Of a stretch of 64,000 nt of DNA, positions 29,934 through 40,224 are shown in pieces. The translations under genes were made by a program, and so were the position numbers. Within the stretch, counting starts at the first letter, position 1. Every line of letters starts with the position of its first letter. The notes beneath the pieces were generated by a model. It was not told where the DNA came from. It did no database searches and saw only the letters and a list, made by a program, of their open reading frames with translations. Origin of the DNA: Streptococcus mitis (GTDB taxonomy: Bacteria > Bacillota > Bacilli > Lactobacillales > Streptococcaceae); the NCBI RefSeq assembly GCF_009496285.1, contig NZ_WIJK01000009.1, positions 1-64,000 of the forward strand, read 5' to 3'.

Positions 29934-30655
29934 CTATCTAAAAAAGTGGTAATAGACATAATTATAAACAAATATCCAGATGGGCTTGGCATAAATGAGA
30001 AAGTTGAAAAAACTATGGCAAAGGATTGTGAGCTTTAGATTCTTTGTCCAACGGTAGATCAGGGCATAGAAGAGACCGCCTAAACTATAAAACATCAAAC
30101 TGATAGGATCACGATGCGATAATACCAAGTGACTGAGCCCAAAGATAAGAGCTGATAAGATAACATCCAGATAATACTTGGAATTTGAAAAGAAGGTATT
30201 CCTCTCAGAACTATCTCCTCCAATATAGGTGCGACGACTACTATTAAACTAAAACTGAGAACAGTTGATAGAAAAGTTGGTTGCCCATTGGAGTATAAAG
30301 TCGAAAGAAGGTCTTGAAAGATATACTTGTTATCAATTAAGTGATGAAACTGTAATTGAAAAGCATCCACTAATTGACGATAAAAATAAGTAGCCACTAG
30401 ACCAGCTACAAGGAAAAAGAATCTTGACTTCTTTGAACCCTTTTTTTCGAAAATATAGAGCATCTTTTTCTTTTTCAACCAGCAAACAAACATAACTAAA
30501 AGAGTTACTTCCCCAACTGCTGAAATGCTATAATAGCCATCTATCCCCCATTCTAAAAACTTAGTTAGATGCATAATCCCTAACTCTGGTAGATAAACCG
30601 ATAGAAATACCAGTAAGATATAGACTCCCAAATGCCAAAGTTTTTTCATACTCAT
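29934..30655 (-). pseudogene. Frameshifted CPBP-family intramembrane protease gene
   Basis: The first part (30655 down to about 30200) encodes about 150 membrane-protein residues ending in the CPBP motif APILEEIVLRG. After that the frame becomes nonsense (IPSFQIPSIIWMLSYQ and on), while another frame continues sensibly as TFFSNSKYYLDVILSALIF, then FGLSHLVLSHRDPISL with the motif-2 histidine, ending LTILCHSFFNF. A single missing base near 30200 explains this. The gene lies between nusB and a BOX element. Loss of function or an assembly error cannot be told apart here. Confidence 0.8.
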
Positions 30656-30761
30656 TCCTTAAAAAAATTAAAATTACCTTGATGGAGGGAAAAATTAACA
30701 ACTCCCTATTCAGTTTATCAGTTATATACTGACCTAGCACAGCATAAAATCTATAAAAACT

Positions 30762-30869
30762 TATACTCTTCGAAAATCAAATTCAAACCACGTCAGCTTC
30801 ACCTTGCCGTACTCAAGTACAGCCTTCGGCTAGCTTCCTAGTTTGCTCTTTGATTTTCATTGAGTATTA
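30762..30869 (-). repeat. BOX element (boxA-boxC, no boxB)
   Basis: On the minus strand the sequence opens TACTCAATGAAAATCAAAGA, continues GCAAACTAGGAAGCTAGCCG and ends with TACGGCAAGGTGAAGCTGAC, GTGGTTT and TTTTCGAAGAGTATAA. These are the boxA and boxC modules of the pneumococcal BOX repeat joined without boxB. BOX elements are non-autonomous repeats of S. pneumoniae and close relatives and can alter expression of adjacent genes. The rest of 30656-31033 is AT-rich with no gene. Confidence 0.9.
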
Positions 30870-30997
30870 ATCTATTCTCTGTAGCACTTATAGATTATCA
30901 TTCCTTATTATAAAATATACATCTTTTTTAAACGCCCCTCAGTTCCATTTCCTCAACTATCAATTATTAATCCTGAAATGAATTTTTGAGAGAAACC

Positions 30998-31030
30998 AAA
31001 AAGCTAGAACCGTTTTTAGTTCTAGCTTTC
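30998..31030 (-). terminator. Terminator of the fatty-acid synthesis operon
   Basis: AAAGCTAGAAC pairs with GTTCTAGCTTTTT on the minus strand, four bases past the accA stop. Confidence 0.85.
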
Positions 31031-31033
31031 TTT

Positions 31034-31801
31034 TTAATACTTTCTAAAGCGTTGATAACGTTCTTCAATGAGTTGATCTAGCGGAAGTTTACCAAGTTCA
31101 TCAAGTTCTGCTTGGAGTTGTTCCTTCACTTGCTTGATTAAATCTTTGCTTGAAAGACCAACTTCAGAAATGACCTTATCTACAACTTGCATATCCAACA
31201 ACTCATACGAGGTGATTTTCATCAACTCAGCTGCTTCCATGGCACGAGTTCCATCTTTCCATAAGATAGAAGCAAATCCTTCAGGACTCAGTACGGCATA
31301 GATGGAATTTTCAAGCATCCAAACACGGTCTGCTACAGCAAGGGCAAGGGCACCACCAGATCCACCTTCACCGATAATAATCGCAATGATGGGAACTTTT
31401 AAATCACTCATTTCAAAGAGGTTACGGGCAATAGCTTCACCTTGACCCCGTTCTTCTGCTCCTACACCAGGATAGGCTCCCGCAGTGTTGATAAAAGTTA
31501 CAACTGGCCGGCCAAATTTTTCAGCTTGCTTCATCAAACGAAGGGCTTTGCGATAACCTTCTGGATGGGGTTGACCAAAGTTGCGGTTAAGATTATCTTG
31601 TAAACTTTTACCTTTTTGGATTCCAACTACAGTTACTGCTTGGTCTCCCAACCATCCGATACCACCAACCACAGCACCATCATCTCTGAAAGAGCGATCA
31701 CCATGTAGCTCTATAAAGTCATCAAATATTCCTGTCGCAAAATCTAAGGCTGTTAGTCGAGTTTGTTCACGTGCTTCTCTAACGATTTTCGCTATATTCA
31801 T
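31034..31801 (-). CDS. accA: Acetyl-CoA carboxylase carboxyltransferase alpha subunit
   Basis: AccA and AccD move CO2 from biotin to acetyl-CoA to make malonyl-CoA. The 255-residue protein has the crotonase-like core with [19 protein letters not shown] motifs ([17 protein letters not shown]) and [12 protein letters not shown]. The ATG at 31801 overlaps the accD stop as TGATG; a TTG two codons earlier is less likely. It is the last gene of the cluster. Confidence 0.96.
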   Translation of the reverse strand: MNIAKIVREAREQTRLTALDFATGIFDDFIELHGDRSFRDDGAVVGGIGWLGDQAVTVVGIQKGKSLQDNLNRNFGQPHPEGYRKALRLMKQAEKFGRPVVTFINTAGAYPGVGAEERGQGEAIARNLFEMSDLKVPIIAIIIGEGGSGGALALAVADRVWMLENSIYAVLSPEGFASILWKDGTRAMEAAELMKITSYELLDMQVVDKVISEVGLSSKDLIKQVKEQLQAELDELGKLPLDQLIEERYQRFRKY

Positions 31802-32664
31802 CAACAATTCCCCTTATGCAACCTTACTAATCGAGCAATCATATCTGGCAATTCTCGCCGTTTTACAATTGCATCTACAAAGCCATGCTCTAGAAGAAAC
31901 TCTGCCTTCTGGAAATCCTCTGGTAAGTCTTCCCTTACCGTATTTTCAATCACACGGCGTCCAGCAAAACCAACAAGACTTTGAGGTTCCGCTAAGATGA
32001 TATCCCCTTCCATAGCAAAGGAAGCTGTAACACCTCCAGTTGTTGGATCCGTAAGGATTGTCAGATAAAAGAGACCTGCATTGGAATGGCGTTTAACAGC
32101 TGCAGAGATTTTAGCCATCTGCATCAAACTCATGATTCCTTCTTGCATACGGGCACCACCAGAAGCCGTAAACAAGACGACTGGCAATTTCTCATCTGTG
32201 GCAAATTCGAATAAGCGAGTAATTTTTTCACCAACAACTGTCCCCATGGATGCCATGATAAAGTTAGAATCCATGATGCCAAGGGCAACCTTCTCTCCCT
32301 TAATCAAAGCTGTTCCTGTCACAACAGCCTCATCAAGACCTGTCTTTTCACGCATCAAGGTCAACTTTTTACGATAGCCTGGAAAATTCAAAGGATCCTG
32401 AGTCTCAATCCCTTTAAACATTTCCAAAAACGTCCCCATATCAATGGTTAAAGCTAAACGCTCTTGAGCTGAAATACGGAAGGTATAGCCACAGTGAGGG
32501 CATATCCGCTCACTCCCCAAGTCCTTTTGGTAAATTGTATATTTGCAACCTGGACATTGGGAGAAGAGCTCATCTGGAACCTCTGGCTTGATCTGAGGTT
32601 GATTTACAGTCGAACGATTGGGATTGATTCGAATATATTTATCTTTTTTACTAAATAGAGCCAT
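31801..32664 (-). CDS. accD: Acetyl-CoA carboxylase carboxyltransferase beta subunit
   Basis: AccD (287 residues) carries the N-terminal zinc ribbon CPGC...CPHC (about residues 38-60), then the carboxyltransferase core with [11 protein letters not shown] and [17 protein letters not shown] motifs ([15 protein letters not shown]). The zinc ribbon binds nucleic acid and acetyl-CoA in other bacteria. It lies 34 bases after accC and overlaps accA by one base. Confidence 0.96.
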   Translation of the reverse strand: MALFSKKDKYIRINPNRSTVNQPQIKPEVPDELFSQCPGCKYTIYQKDLGSERICPHCGYTFRISAQERLALTIDMGTFLEMFKGIETQDPLNFPGYRKKLTLMREKTGLDEAVVTGTALIKGEKVALGIMDSNFIMASMGTVVGEKITRLFEFATDEKLPVVLFTASGGARMQEGIMSLMQMAKISAAVKRHSNAGLFYLTILTDPTTGGVTASFAMEGDIILAEPQSLVGFAGRRVIENTVREDLPEDFQKAEFLLEHGFVDAIVKRRELPDMIARLVRLHKGNC

Positions 32665-32698
32665 ATATCCCCCTTTTCGGTCTCATAGTCTTTTTACA

Positions 32699-34066
32699 TT
32701 ATTCTTTTTCTTGATAGTATGGTAAGAAAGTTTCCATCAAGAATGAAGTATCGTAGTCTCCTGCTATCACGCGACGATCTGAAATCAGATCAAGTTGGAA
32801 ATCAGCATTGGTGACAACCCCTTCAATTTCGAGTTCATAAAGAGCTCGTTGCATTTTCATGAGTGCATCAAAACGATTTTCACCATGAACAATAATTTTA
32901 GCAATCATACTATCATAGTAGGGTGGAATAGTATAACCTGGATAAACTGCAGAATCTACGCGCAAGCCCACACCACCACTTGGGAGATAAAGATTGGTAA
33001 TCTTACCAGGACTTGGTGCAAAATTAAAGGCTGGATTTTCTGCGTTGATACGGCACTCAATAGCATGTCCTTTTAGAACAATATCTTCTTGCTTCAAGGT
33101 CAAAGGTTGACCTGCTGCGATACGGATTTGTTCCTTGACAATATCCACACCAGATACAAATTCGGTTACGGGGTGTTCCACTTGGACACGCGTATTCATC
33201 TCCATAAAGTAGAATTTACCACTTGCTTCATCTAGTAGGAATTCAATGGTACCAGCATTCTCGTAACCAACAGATTCCGCTGCACGAACTGCCGCTGCAC
33301 CAATTTCATTACGAAGTGTTTTCCCGATAGCAATCGAAGGACTTTCTTCTAAAACCTTTTGGTTATTCCGTTGAAGCGAACAGTCACGTTCACCAAGGTG
33401 AATAACATGACCCATCTGGTCAGCAAGAATCTGTACTTCAATGTGGCGAGCAGGATAAATGACACGTTCAAGATACATGGCCCCATTGCCAAAGTTAGCC
33501 TTAGCTTCACTAGAGGCTGTTTCAAAGGCTGATACAAGATCTTCTGCCTTTTCAACCTTACGAATCCCTTTTCCACCACCTCCAGCTGAAGCTTTGAGCA
33601 TAACTGGATAACCAATTTTTTCGGCAATAGAGAGGGCCTCTTCTGCTGTATGGACTTCTCCATCTGATCCTGGAATGACAGGCACGTTTGCCTTAATCAT
33701 TTGAGCACGGGCGTTAATTTTATCTCCCATGATATCCATGACACGAGCTGATGGTCCGATAAATTTAATCCCAACTTCTTCACACATGGTTGCAAATTTG
33801 GAATTTTCACTTAAAAAGCCAAATCCAGGGTGAATGGCTTCAGCTTCAGTCAAGACCGCAGCTGAAAGGATAGCATTGATGTTCAGATAAGATTCTGTAG
33901 CCTTCCCAGGGCCGATACAGATAGCCTCATCAGCCAAAAGCGTGTGGAGAGCTTCCTTGTCAGCAGTCGAATAGACAGCGACTGTTGCAATTCCTAATTC
34001 TCGTGCCGCACGAATAATACGAACAGCGATTTCACCACGATTGGCAATTAAAATCTTACGAAACAT
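32699..34066 (-). CDS. accC: Biotin carboxylase
   Basis: The 455-residue ATP-grasp enzyme carboxylates biotin on AccB. It has the N-terminal KILIANRGEIAVRIIRAA motif, the ATP-binding glycine loop KASAGGGGKGIR, and catalytic EMNTRVQVEHPVTE. It is 11 bases downstream of fabZ, within the same operon. Confidence 0.98.
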   Translation of the reverse strand: MFRKILIANRGEIAVRIIRAARELGIATVAVYSTADKEALHTLLADEAICIGPGKATESYLNINAILSAAVLTEAEAIHPGFGFLSENSKFATMCEEVGIKFIGPSARVMDIMGDKINARAQMIKANVPVIPGSDGEVHTAEEALSIAEKIGYPVMLKASAGGGGKGIRKVEKAEDLVSAFETASSEAKANFGNGAMYLERVIYPARHIEVQILADQMGHVIHLGERDCSLQRNNQKVLEESPSIAIGKTLRNEIGAAAVRAAESVGYENAGTIEFLLDEASGKFYFMEMNTRVQVEHPVTEFVSGVDIVKEQIRIAAGQPLTLKQEDIVLKGHAIECRINAENPAFNFAPSPGKITNLYLPSGGVGLRVDSAVYPGYTIPPYYDSMIAKIIVHGENRFDALMKMQRALYELEIEGVVTNADFQLDLISDRRVIAGDYDTSFLMETFLPYYQEKE

Positions 34067-34077
34067 GGAAAACCTCC

Positions 34078-34500
34078 CTAGTTTCCAATAGCAAAGGTCA
34101 GAGTACCGCTTGCTGCAAGCTTACCATCTACTTCTGCCTTCGCTTCTACTACGGCGATTGTGCCACGACGTTTGACAAAAGTTGCTGTCATGACAAGCTG
34201 ATCACCAGGAACAACTTGCTTTTTAAATTTAACTTTGTCCATACCAGCATAGAAGACAAGCTTCCCTTTGTTTTCAGGTTTTGATAATTCCAAAACACCT
34301 GCTGTTTGTGCCAAAGCTTCCATAATGAGGACTCCAGGCATAACTGGGTATTGAGGAAAATGACCATTGAAGAAAGGTTCGTTAATCGTCACATTTTTAA
34401 TAGCAACAATGGTATCTTCGCTAACTTCTAAGACACGATCCACTAAGAGCATGGGATAACGGTGTGGCAAAGCTTCTTTAATTCCTTGAATATCAATCAT
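34078..34500 (-). CDS. fabZ: 3-hydroxyacyl-ACP dehydratase
   Basis: The 140-residue hot-dog enzyme removes water from 3-hydroxyacyl-ACP. Motifs are [13 protein letters not shown] and the catalytic His in [13 protein letters not shown], with the Glu in [11 protein letters not shown]. As streptococci lack FabA, double-bond placement falls to FabM upstream. The start overlaps the accB stop by four bases (ATGA). Confidence 0.97.
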   Translation of the reverse strand: MIDIQGIKEALPHRYPMLLVDRVLEVSEDTIVAIKNVTINEPFFNGHFPQYPVMPGVLIMEALAQTAGVLELSKPENKGKLVFYAGMDKVKFKKQVVPGDQLVMTATFVKRRGTIAVVEAKAEVDGKLAASGTLTFAIGN

Positions 34501-34937
34501 TTGATACGTACCAAGCCTTTCCCAAACTCAACCATTTCTTCATTTTCAACTAGAATTTCTGTTACAACACCATCTTTAGGTGCTGGAATTTCATTCATGA
34601 TCTTCATGGCTTCGATGATGACCAAGGTTTGGCCTTTTTTAACAGTATCACCGACTGAAACAAAATTAGATTTGTCTGGTCCGGCAGCCAAGTAAGCAAC
34701 TCCGACAAGTGGACTTTCTACAAGGTCCCCCTCAGCTACAGATTCACTAGCACTTGATTCTGAAACTACTTCTACAGCTGGTGTAGTTTGAGCTTGAGGT
34801 GCTGGACTTGCTTCTGCAACAAGTTTCGCTTCATTCTTACTGAAGACCAACTCATCCGTTCCATTTTTATAAGAAAATTCTTTCAAGCTTGACTGGTCAA
34901 ATTGCGCCATCAAATCTTTGATTTCATTTAAATTCAT
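34497..34937 (-). CDS. accB: Biotin carboxyl carrier protein
   Basis: The 146-residue carrier has an N-terminal helical part, an Ala/Pro/Ser-rich linker (about 40-75), and a biotinyl domain with the biotinylated lysine in [15 protein letters not shown]. It starts 2 bases after fabF and overlaps fabZ by 4, so expression is tightly coupled. Confidence 0.97.
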   Translation of the reverse strand: MNLNEIKDLMAQFDQSSLKEFSYKNGTDELVFSKNEAKLVAEASPAPQAQTTPAVEVVSESSASESVAEGDLVESPLVGVAYLAAGPDKSNFVSVGDTVKKGQTLVIIEAMKIMNEIPAPKDGVVTEILVENEEMVEFGKGLVRIK

Positions 34938-34939
34938 CT

Positions 34940-36175
34940 TTACTTATTCTCCCAACGTTTGAAAACAAGGACTGCATTATGCCCACCAAATCCAAAGGTA
35001 TTTGAGATAGCATATGGAATTTCACACTCCAATCCCTGTCCATAGATAACGTTCGCTTCGATATAGTCTGATAATTCTTTCGTTCCGGCTGTCATTGGAA
35101 CATAGCTATGACGAATAGCTTCAATAGTAGCAATGGCTTCAACAGCCCCTGCTGCTCCCAGCAAATGACCTGTGAAGGATTTGGTTGAAGAAACTGGAAC
35201 ATCCTTACCTAGAACAGATACAATGGCACCACTTTCTCCTTTTTCATTGGCAGGAGTCGAGGTTCCATGAGCATTGACATAGGCTACTTGGTCTGGAGAA
35301 ATCTCAGCTTCTTCCAAGGCTAATTTGATGGCCTTAATAGCTCCTTGACCTTCTGGATGTGGTGAAGTCATATGGTAGGCATCACAAGTATTTCCGTAAC
35401 CAACAACTTCAGCTAGGATAGTTGCTCCCCGTTTTTCAGCATGCTCTAAACTTTCAAGAACCAACATTCCTGATCCTTCTCCCATGACAAAACCATTACG
35501 GTCTTTATCAAAAGGAATCGAGGCACGACTTGGATCTTCAGTTGTTGAAAGAGCTGTCAAGGCTTGGAAACCTGCAATGGCAAATGGAGTGATAGAAGCC
35601 TCAGAACCACCAACTAGCATAACATCTTGGTAACCAAACTTGATGGAACGAAAGGCATCCCCAATTGCATCATTTGAAGAAGCACAAGCAGTATTGATAG
35701 ATTTACAAACACCGTTTGCTCCAAAACGCATAGCAACATTTCCTGATGCCATATTTGGTAAAGCTTTTGGAAGTGTCAATGGTTTTACACGTTTTGGTCC
35801 CTTATCATGAAGTCGAAGCACTTGATCTTCGATTTCCTTGATTCCACCGATACCTGAAGCAACGATGACACCAAAGCGGTCTCTATCAAGAGTCTCTACA
35901 TCAAGATTAGCATTGTTCACTGCTTCTTGTGCTGCATATAGTGCATATAAAGAATAAGCATCAAAACGGTTGGTATCTTTTTTTACAAAATATTTGTCAA
36001 AAGGAAAATCCTGAATTTCTGCCGCATTATGCACCGCAAATTCACTATGATCAAACTTGGTGATTTCACCAATTCCGATTTTTCCAGTTGTCAAACTATT
36101 CCAAAATTCTTCTGGTGTATTTCCGATTGGAGATGTCACTCCATAACCTGTCACTACTACTCGATTCAGTTTCAT
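34940..36175 (-). CDS. fabF: 3-oxoacyl-ACP synthase II
   Basis: The 411-residue elongating condensing enzyme has the catalytic Cys in INTACASSNDAIG, His in NAHGTSTPANEKGE and His in FTGHLLGAAGAVEA. FabF extends acyl chains with malonyl-ACP and also handles unsaturated intermediates made by FabM. It follows fabG by 22 bases. Confidence 0.98.
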   Translation of the reverse strand: MKLNRVVVTGYGVTSPIGNTPEEFWNSLTTGKIGIGEITKFDHSEFAVHNAAEIQDFPFDKYFVKKDTNRFDAYSLYALYAAQEAVNNANLDVETLDRDRFGVIVASGIGGIKEIEDQVLRLHDKGPKRVKPLTLPKALPNMASGNVAMRFGANGVCKSINTACASSNDAIGDAFRSIKFGYQDVMLVGGSEASITPFAIAGFQALTALSTTEDPSRASIPFDKDRNGFVMGEGSGMLVLESLEHAEKRGATILAEVVGYGNTCDAYHMTSPHPEGQGAIKAIKLALEEAEISPDQVAYVNAHGTSTPANEKGESGAIVSVLGKDVPVSSTKSFTGHLLGAAGAVEAIATIEAIRHSYVPMTAGTKELSDYIEANVIYGQGLECEIPYAISNTFGFGGHNAVLVFKRWENK

Positions 36176-36197
36176 TCTTCTACCTCTATTTTAACTC

Positions 36198-36932
36198 TTA
36201 TTGCATGGTTAGTCCACCATCAATTGCAATGACTTGTCCTGTTAGATAATCTTGGCTAGCGAGAAAGGCTGTAACATCAGCAACCTGCTCTGCTTGTCCA
36301 AACTGTTTCATCGGAATTTGTGACAACATGGCATCCTTTACTTTATCTGTCAAGACTGCGGTCATATCCGATTCAATCATCCCTGGCGCAATAGCATTTA
36401 CTCTCACATTACGATTAGCAACCTCACGCGCTACAGACTTAGTAAAACCAATCAAACCAGCCTTGGAAGCAGCGTAGTTGGCTTGACCGATATTTCCCAT
36501 CAGACCAACAACACTAGACATATTGATGATAGCACCTTCGCGAGCTTTTATCATCGGTTTCAAGACTGATTGTGTCATATTGAAAGCCCCTGTCAAATTG
36601 ACTTTTAAAACCTTCTCAAAATCTTCTTCTGTCATCTTAATCATGAGAGTGTCTTGAGTAATCCCAGCATTATTAACGAGGACATCAACTGAACCCAGCT
36701 CTTCAATGGCTTGGTCCACCATACGCTTTGCGTCCGCAAAATCAGAAACGTCACCAGAAATAGCAAGGACCTTCACCCCGTATGGTTTAAATTCGGCAAG
36801 AAGTTCCTCGGAGATTTCACCACGACTATTCAAAACAACATTGGCTCCCAAGCTGGCAAATTTATGGGCAATGGCAAGACCAATTCCTCGACTTGAGCCT
36901 GTAATAAAGACATTTTTCTGTTCTAGTTTCAT
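36198..36932 (-). CDS. fabG: 3-oxoacyl-ACP reductase
   Basis: The 244-residue NADPH-dependent short-chain dehydrogenase has the cofactor loop TGSSRGIGLAIA and the catalytic Ser-Tyr-Lys in NMSSVVGLMG...NYAASKAGLIGF. It reduces the keto group in each elongation cycle. The genes fabD and fabF flank it in the operon. Confidence 0.97.
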   Translation of the reverse strand: MKLEQKNVFITGSSRGIGLAIAHKFASLGANVVLNSRGEISEELLAEFKPYGVKVLAISGDVSDFADAKRMVDQAIEELGSVDVLVNNAGITQDTLMIKMTEEDFEKVLKVNLTGAFNMTQSVLKPMIKAREGAIINMSSVVGLMGNIGQANYAASKAGLIGFTKSVAREVANRNVRVNAIAPGMIESDMTAVLTDKVKDAMLSQIPMKQFGQAEQVADVTAFLASQDYLTGQVIAIDGGLTMQ

Positions 36933-36964
36933 GTTTCTCCTTTCAAAACTTCTACCATTTTGGT

Positions 36965-37885
36965 CTAATTTTCTAAGAGTGCTTGTAAACTTGCTTGATC
37001 TTCCACATTAGCCAGTTGAGCAGTTTTATCAATCTTTTTGACAAATCCTGACAAGATCTTCCCAGGACCAATCTCGATAAAACGATTCACACCAGCTTCT
37101 TGCATGACTGCAATACTTTCATAAAAACGGACAGGCTCCTTAACTTGACGAGTCAAGAGTTCTGCAATTCGTTCTTTTTCCATAACCTTTGCTTCTGTAT
37201 TACCAACAAGTGGACAAGCAAAGTCAGAAAATTCAACTTCTGTAAGGACTTGAGCTAATTTTTGACTAGCGGGTTCCAATAAAGCTGTATGGAAAGGTCC
37301 AGAAACATTGAGCGGAATCAAGCGTTTTGCTCCTGCCTCTTGCAAAAGTTCAACTGCACGATCTACCGCCACTACCTCACCACCAATAACAATTTGACTC
37401 GGCGTATTGTAGTTAGCTGGAGTTACCACGCCAAGTTCTGTAGCGTCCTTACAAGCTTGCTCGATAACTTCAACTGGTGTGTTGAGGACAGCTACCATCT
37501 TACCTGACCCTGTAGGAGCTGCTTCTTCCATATAAGCCCCGCGTTTAGCTACTAGAGCCACCGCATCTTCGAAATCCAAGGCACCACTAGCTACAAGGGC
37601 AGAATATTCTCCAAGAGACAGACCTGCCACCATATCAGGTTGGTAACCTTTTTCCTTTAAAAGACGATAGATAGCAACGGACGTAGCCAAAATAGCTGGT
37701 TGCGTGTAACGAGTCTGATGTAGCTTTGTTTCATCATTATCAATCAAGTCACGAAGGTCATATCCCAAGACTTGGCTAGCTTGGTCAATTGTTTCCTTGA
37801 CGATAGCATATTGGTCATAGAGTTCATGCCCCATTCCTAGGTACTGGGCTCCTTGACCTGCAAATAGAAAGGCTGTTTTAGTCAT
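36965..37885 (-). CDS. fabD: Malonyl-CoA:ACP transacylase
   Basis: The 306-residue enzyme loads malonate onto ACP. The nucleophile Ser is in GLSLGEYSALVA and the catalytic His in VSGPFHTALLEP. The start at 37885 (MTKTAFLFAGQGAQ) follows GGAG and overlaps fabK by 8 bases; a longer frame that extends into fabK is not needed. Confidence 0.97.
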   Translation of the reverse strand: MTKTAFLFAGQGAQYLGMGHELYDQYAIVKETIDQASQVLGYDLRDLIDNDETKLHQTRYTQPAILATSVAIYRLLKEKGYQPDMVAGLSLGEYSALVASGALDFEDAVALVAKRGAYMEEAAPTGSGKMVAVLNTPVEVIEQACKDATELGVVTPANYNTPSQIVIGGEVVAVDRAVELLQEAGAKRLIPLNVSGPFHTALLEPASQKLAQVLTEVEFSDFACPLVGNTEAKVMEKERIAELLTRQVKEPVRFYESIAVMQEAGVNRFIEIGPGKILSGFVKKIDKTAQLANVEDQASLQALLEN

Positions 37886-38852
37886 TTCTTGTAACTCCTG
37901 CCCAACGAGCAGCTTCTGCTTGAATCTTTTCAGCTGCACCGTAGTAAATATCTTTTAAGATTTCTTCAACAGTTTCTTCTTTCGAAACTAGGCCTGCAAT
38001 CTGACCAGCCATCACTGAACCGCCATCCACATCACCATGGACAACAGCCTTAGCTAAGGCTCCAGCGCCCATTTGTTCAAAGATTTCTAAGTCTGGATTT
38101 TCTTGTTTGAAGGCATCTTTTTCAGCTTGCTCGAAATCACGTGTCAATTTGTTTTTAATAGCCCGAACTGCGTGTCCAAAATGTTGTGCTGAAATGGTTG
38201 TGTCAATATCACGAGCTTTTAAAATTTTAGCTTTATAGTTTGGATGAGCATTTGATTCTTTAGCAACTACAAAACGAGTTCCTACTTGCACAGCTTCTGC
38301 ACCAAGCATAAAGCCAGCAGCTGCACCCTCGCCGTCTGCTATACCTCCAGCAGCAATAACAGGAATTGAAACAGCAGCTACAACTTGACGAACCAAGGTC
38401 ATAGTTGTTAACTTGCCAATGTGTCCCCCAGCTTCCATACCTTCAGCAATGACGGCATCCGCACCAATTTTTTCCATCCGTTTTGCCAAAGCCACACTTG
38501 GGACAACTGGAATAACAGTAATCCCTGCTTCATGGAATCGTTCCATATATTTACTTGGATTTCCAGCGCCAGTTGTAACAACCTTAACCCCTTCTTCAAT
38601 CACAAGATCAACGATATCTTCAACAAATGGAGACAAAAGCATAATGTTGACACCAAATGGCTTATCTGTTAATGATTTAATCTTATCGATATTGGCCTTA
38701 ACCACTTCCTTGGGAGCATTTCCTCCACCGATGATACCCAAACCACCTGCCTTTGAAACAGCACCCGCTAGGTCACCATCAGCAACCCAGGCCATTCCTC
38801 CCTGAAGGATAGGATATTTAATATTCAATAATTCTGTAATACGTGTTTTCAT
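37878..38852 (-). CDS. fabK: FMN-dependent enoyl-ACP reductase II
   Basis: FabK (324 residues) is the flavoprotein enoyl reductase that replaces FabI in streptococci and makes them resistant to triclosan-type FabI inhibitors. The nitronate-monooxygenase-like TIM barrel shows NIKYPILQGGMAWVA, GAGNPSKYM, and AAGGIADGEGAAAGFMLGAEAVQVGTRF as short motifs in order. The start is 38852 (MKTRITELLN). A FabT operator lies in the gap upstream. Confidence 0.96.
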   Translation of the reverse strand: MKTRITELLNIKYPILQGGMAWVADGDLAGAVSKAGGLGIIGGGNAPKEVVKANIDKIKSLTDKPFGVNIMLLSPFVEDIVDLVIEEGVKVVTTGAGNPSKYMERFHEAGITVIPVVPSVALAKRMEKIGADAVIAEGMEAGGHIGKLTTMTLVRQVVAAVSIPVIAAGGIADGEGAAAGFMLGAEAVQVGTRFVVAKESNAHPNYKAKILKARDIDTTISAQHFGHAVRAIKNKLTRDFEQAEKDAFKQENPDLEIFEQMGAGALAKAVVHGDVDGGSVMAGQIAGLVSKEETVEEILKDIYYGAAEKIQAEAARWAGVTRND

Positions 38853-38875
38853 AGTGCCTCCATGAGTCTTGCTTA

Positions 38876-38920
38876 GGTAATAGTTCGACCGCATTATACT
38901 TTGACTGTCAAACTATTACC
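38876..38920 (-). promoter_or_regulatory. FabT operator upstream of fabK, nested in an inverted repeat
   Basis: The site ACTTTGACTGTCAAACT (38898-38914) is a palindrome close to the known FabT consensus. It lies within a larger perfect inverted repeat, GGTAATAGTT (38876-38885) and AACTATTACC (38911-38920), which overlaps its right end. FabT with acyl-ACP represses from such sites upstream of fabT and fabK in pneumococcus. Confidence 0.8.
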
Positions 38921-38968
38921 TGAACAAGAGGGAGCGGGGCCCCCCTACTCCTTCTTCATTTATTTTAA

Positions 38969-39193
38969 TTATTTTGTTTGCTCTTCAACGTAGGCAACCA
39001 AGTCACCAACTGTTTTCAAGTCATCTTCTGCTTCGATTTGAATATCAAAAGCATCTTCAATTTCTGAGATCACTTGGAACAAGTCCAATGAATCTGCATC
39101 CAAATCATCAAAAGTAGATTCAAGTGTTACTTCTGATGCATCTTTTCCAAGTTCTTCAACGATAATTTCTTGTACTTTTTCAAATACTGCCAT
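38969..39193 (-). CDS. acpP: Acyl carrier protein
   Basis: The 74-residue acidic ACP carries the phosphopantetheine serine in [11 protein letters not shown] (about Ser37, the usual DSL motif). It is the carrier for all intermediates of this pathway. It lies between fabH and fabK with a FabT site on its downstream side. Confidence 0.97.
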   Translation of the reverse strand: MAVFEKVQEIIVEELGKDASEVTLESTFDDLDADSLDLFQVISEIEDAFDIQIEAEDDLKTVGDLVAYVEEQTK

Positions 39194-39249
39194 GATAGAC
39201 TCCTTTAAAATAAATAGTTTTTATAACAATGTGTTCACCACATGATTAC

Positions 39250-40224
39250 CTAAATTGTAACAATAAGCGTGCCCCATGTCAAACCTCCGCCGAAGCCTGA
39301 CAAGAGAATTTTTTGGCTTCCATCCAAACGAATGAGCCCTTCCTCTACACACTCTGAAAGTAGAATCGGAATACTTGCCGCACTGGTATTTCCATACTTG
39401 GTCATATTGGCAGGAAGCTTGTCTCGATCTACACCGATCTTTCTAGCCATTTTATCTAGAATGCGGATATTAGCTTGGTGAAGCAGGAGATAATCTAGTT
39501 CTTCTGCCGACAGAGGACTCTCTTCTATGGTATTTTTTATAGACTTAGCAACATCTCGAATCGCAAAATCAAAAACTGCTCGGCCGTCCATTCTCAAGAA
39601 AGCATCTGGATTTTCTTGAACTGAAAATGGCGAAGTCAAGCCTGTCTGCCCATAGGTCAAGCACTCACTACGTGAACCATCGCTATTGAGACTCTCCGCT
39701 AGGAAATGTTGCTTATCGCTTGCTTCTAACAAGACGCCACCAGCTCCATCTCCAAATAGGACAGCGGTTGAACGATCTGTCCAGTCCAAGGTTTTGGACA
39801 TAGTTTCACTACCGATAACTAGACCCTTACGATAAGCTCCTGAAGAGATAAACTTCTCTGCAGTTGAAAGGGCAAAGGTGAAACCACTACAAGCGGCGGT
39901 TAGATCAAATGCAAAGGCCTTACGAGCACCTATACGAGCCTGTACACGTGCTGCAGTAGAAGGCATCATTGAGTCAGGTGTCATCGTAGCTAGGATGATG
40001 AAATCCAACTCTTCAGCAGAAATCCCTGACTTCTCTAGGAGTTGTTTTGCAACTGCCGTTGCCAAATCTCCAGTTGATTCTGTCTTAGAAATGCGACGTT
40101 CCTTAATCCCAGTTCGACTTGAAATCCATTCATCACTCGTATCCATAACCTGAGCCAAATCTTCATTTGTGACAATCTGCTCTGGAACATAATGAGCAAC
40201 CTGGCTTATTTTCGCAAAAGCCAT
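39250..40224 (-). CDS. fabH: 3-oxoacyl-ACP synthase III
   Basis: FabH (324 residues) starts chains by joining acetyl-CoA to malonyl-ACP. The Cys-His-Asn triad is visible in [22 protein letters not shown] and [11 protein letters not shown]. The start overlaps the fabT stop (TAATG), so repressor and initiating enzyme are made together. Confidence 0.98.
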   Translation of the reverse strand: MAFAKISQVAHYVPEQIVTNEDLAQVMDTSDEWISSRTGIKERRISKTESTGDLATAVAKQLLEKSGISAEELDFIILATMTPDSMMPSTAARVQARIGARKAFAFDLTAACSGFTFALSTAEKFISSGAYRKGLVIGSETMSKTLDWTDRSTAVLFGDGAGGVLLEASDKQHFLAESLNSDGSRSECLTYGQTGLTSPFSVQENPDAFLRMDGRAVFDFAIRDVAKSIKNTIEESPLSAEELDYLLLHQANIRILDKMARKIGVDRDKLPANMTKYGNTSAASIPILLSECVEEGLIRLDGSQKILLSGFGGGLTWGTLIVTI

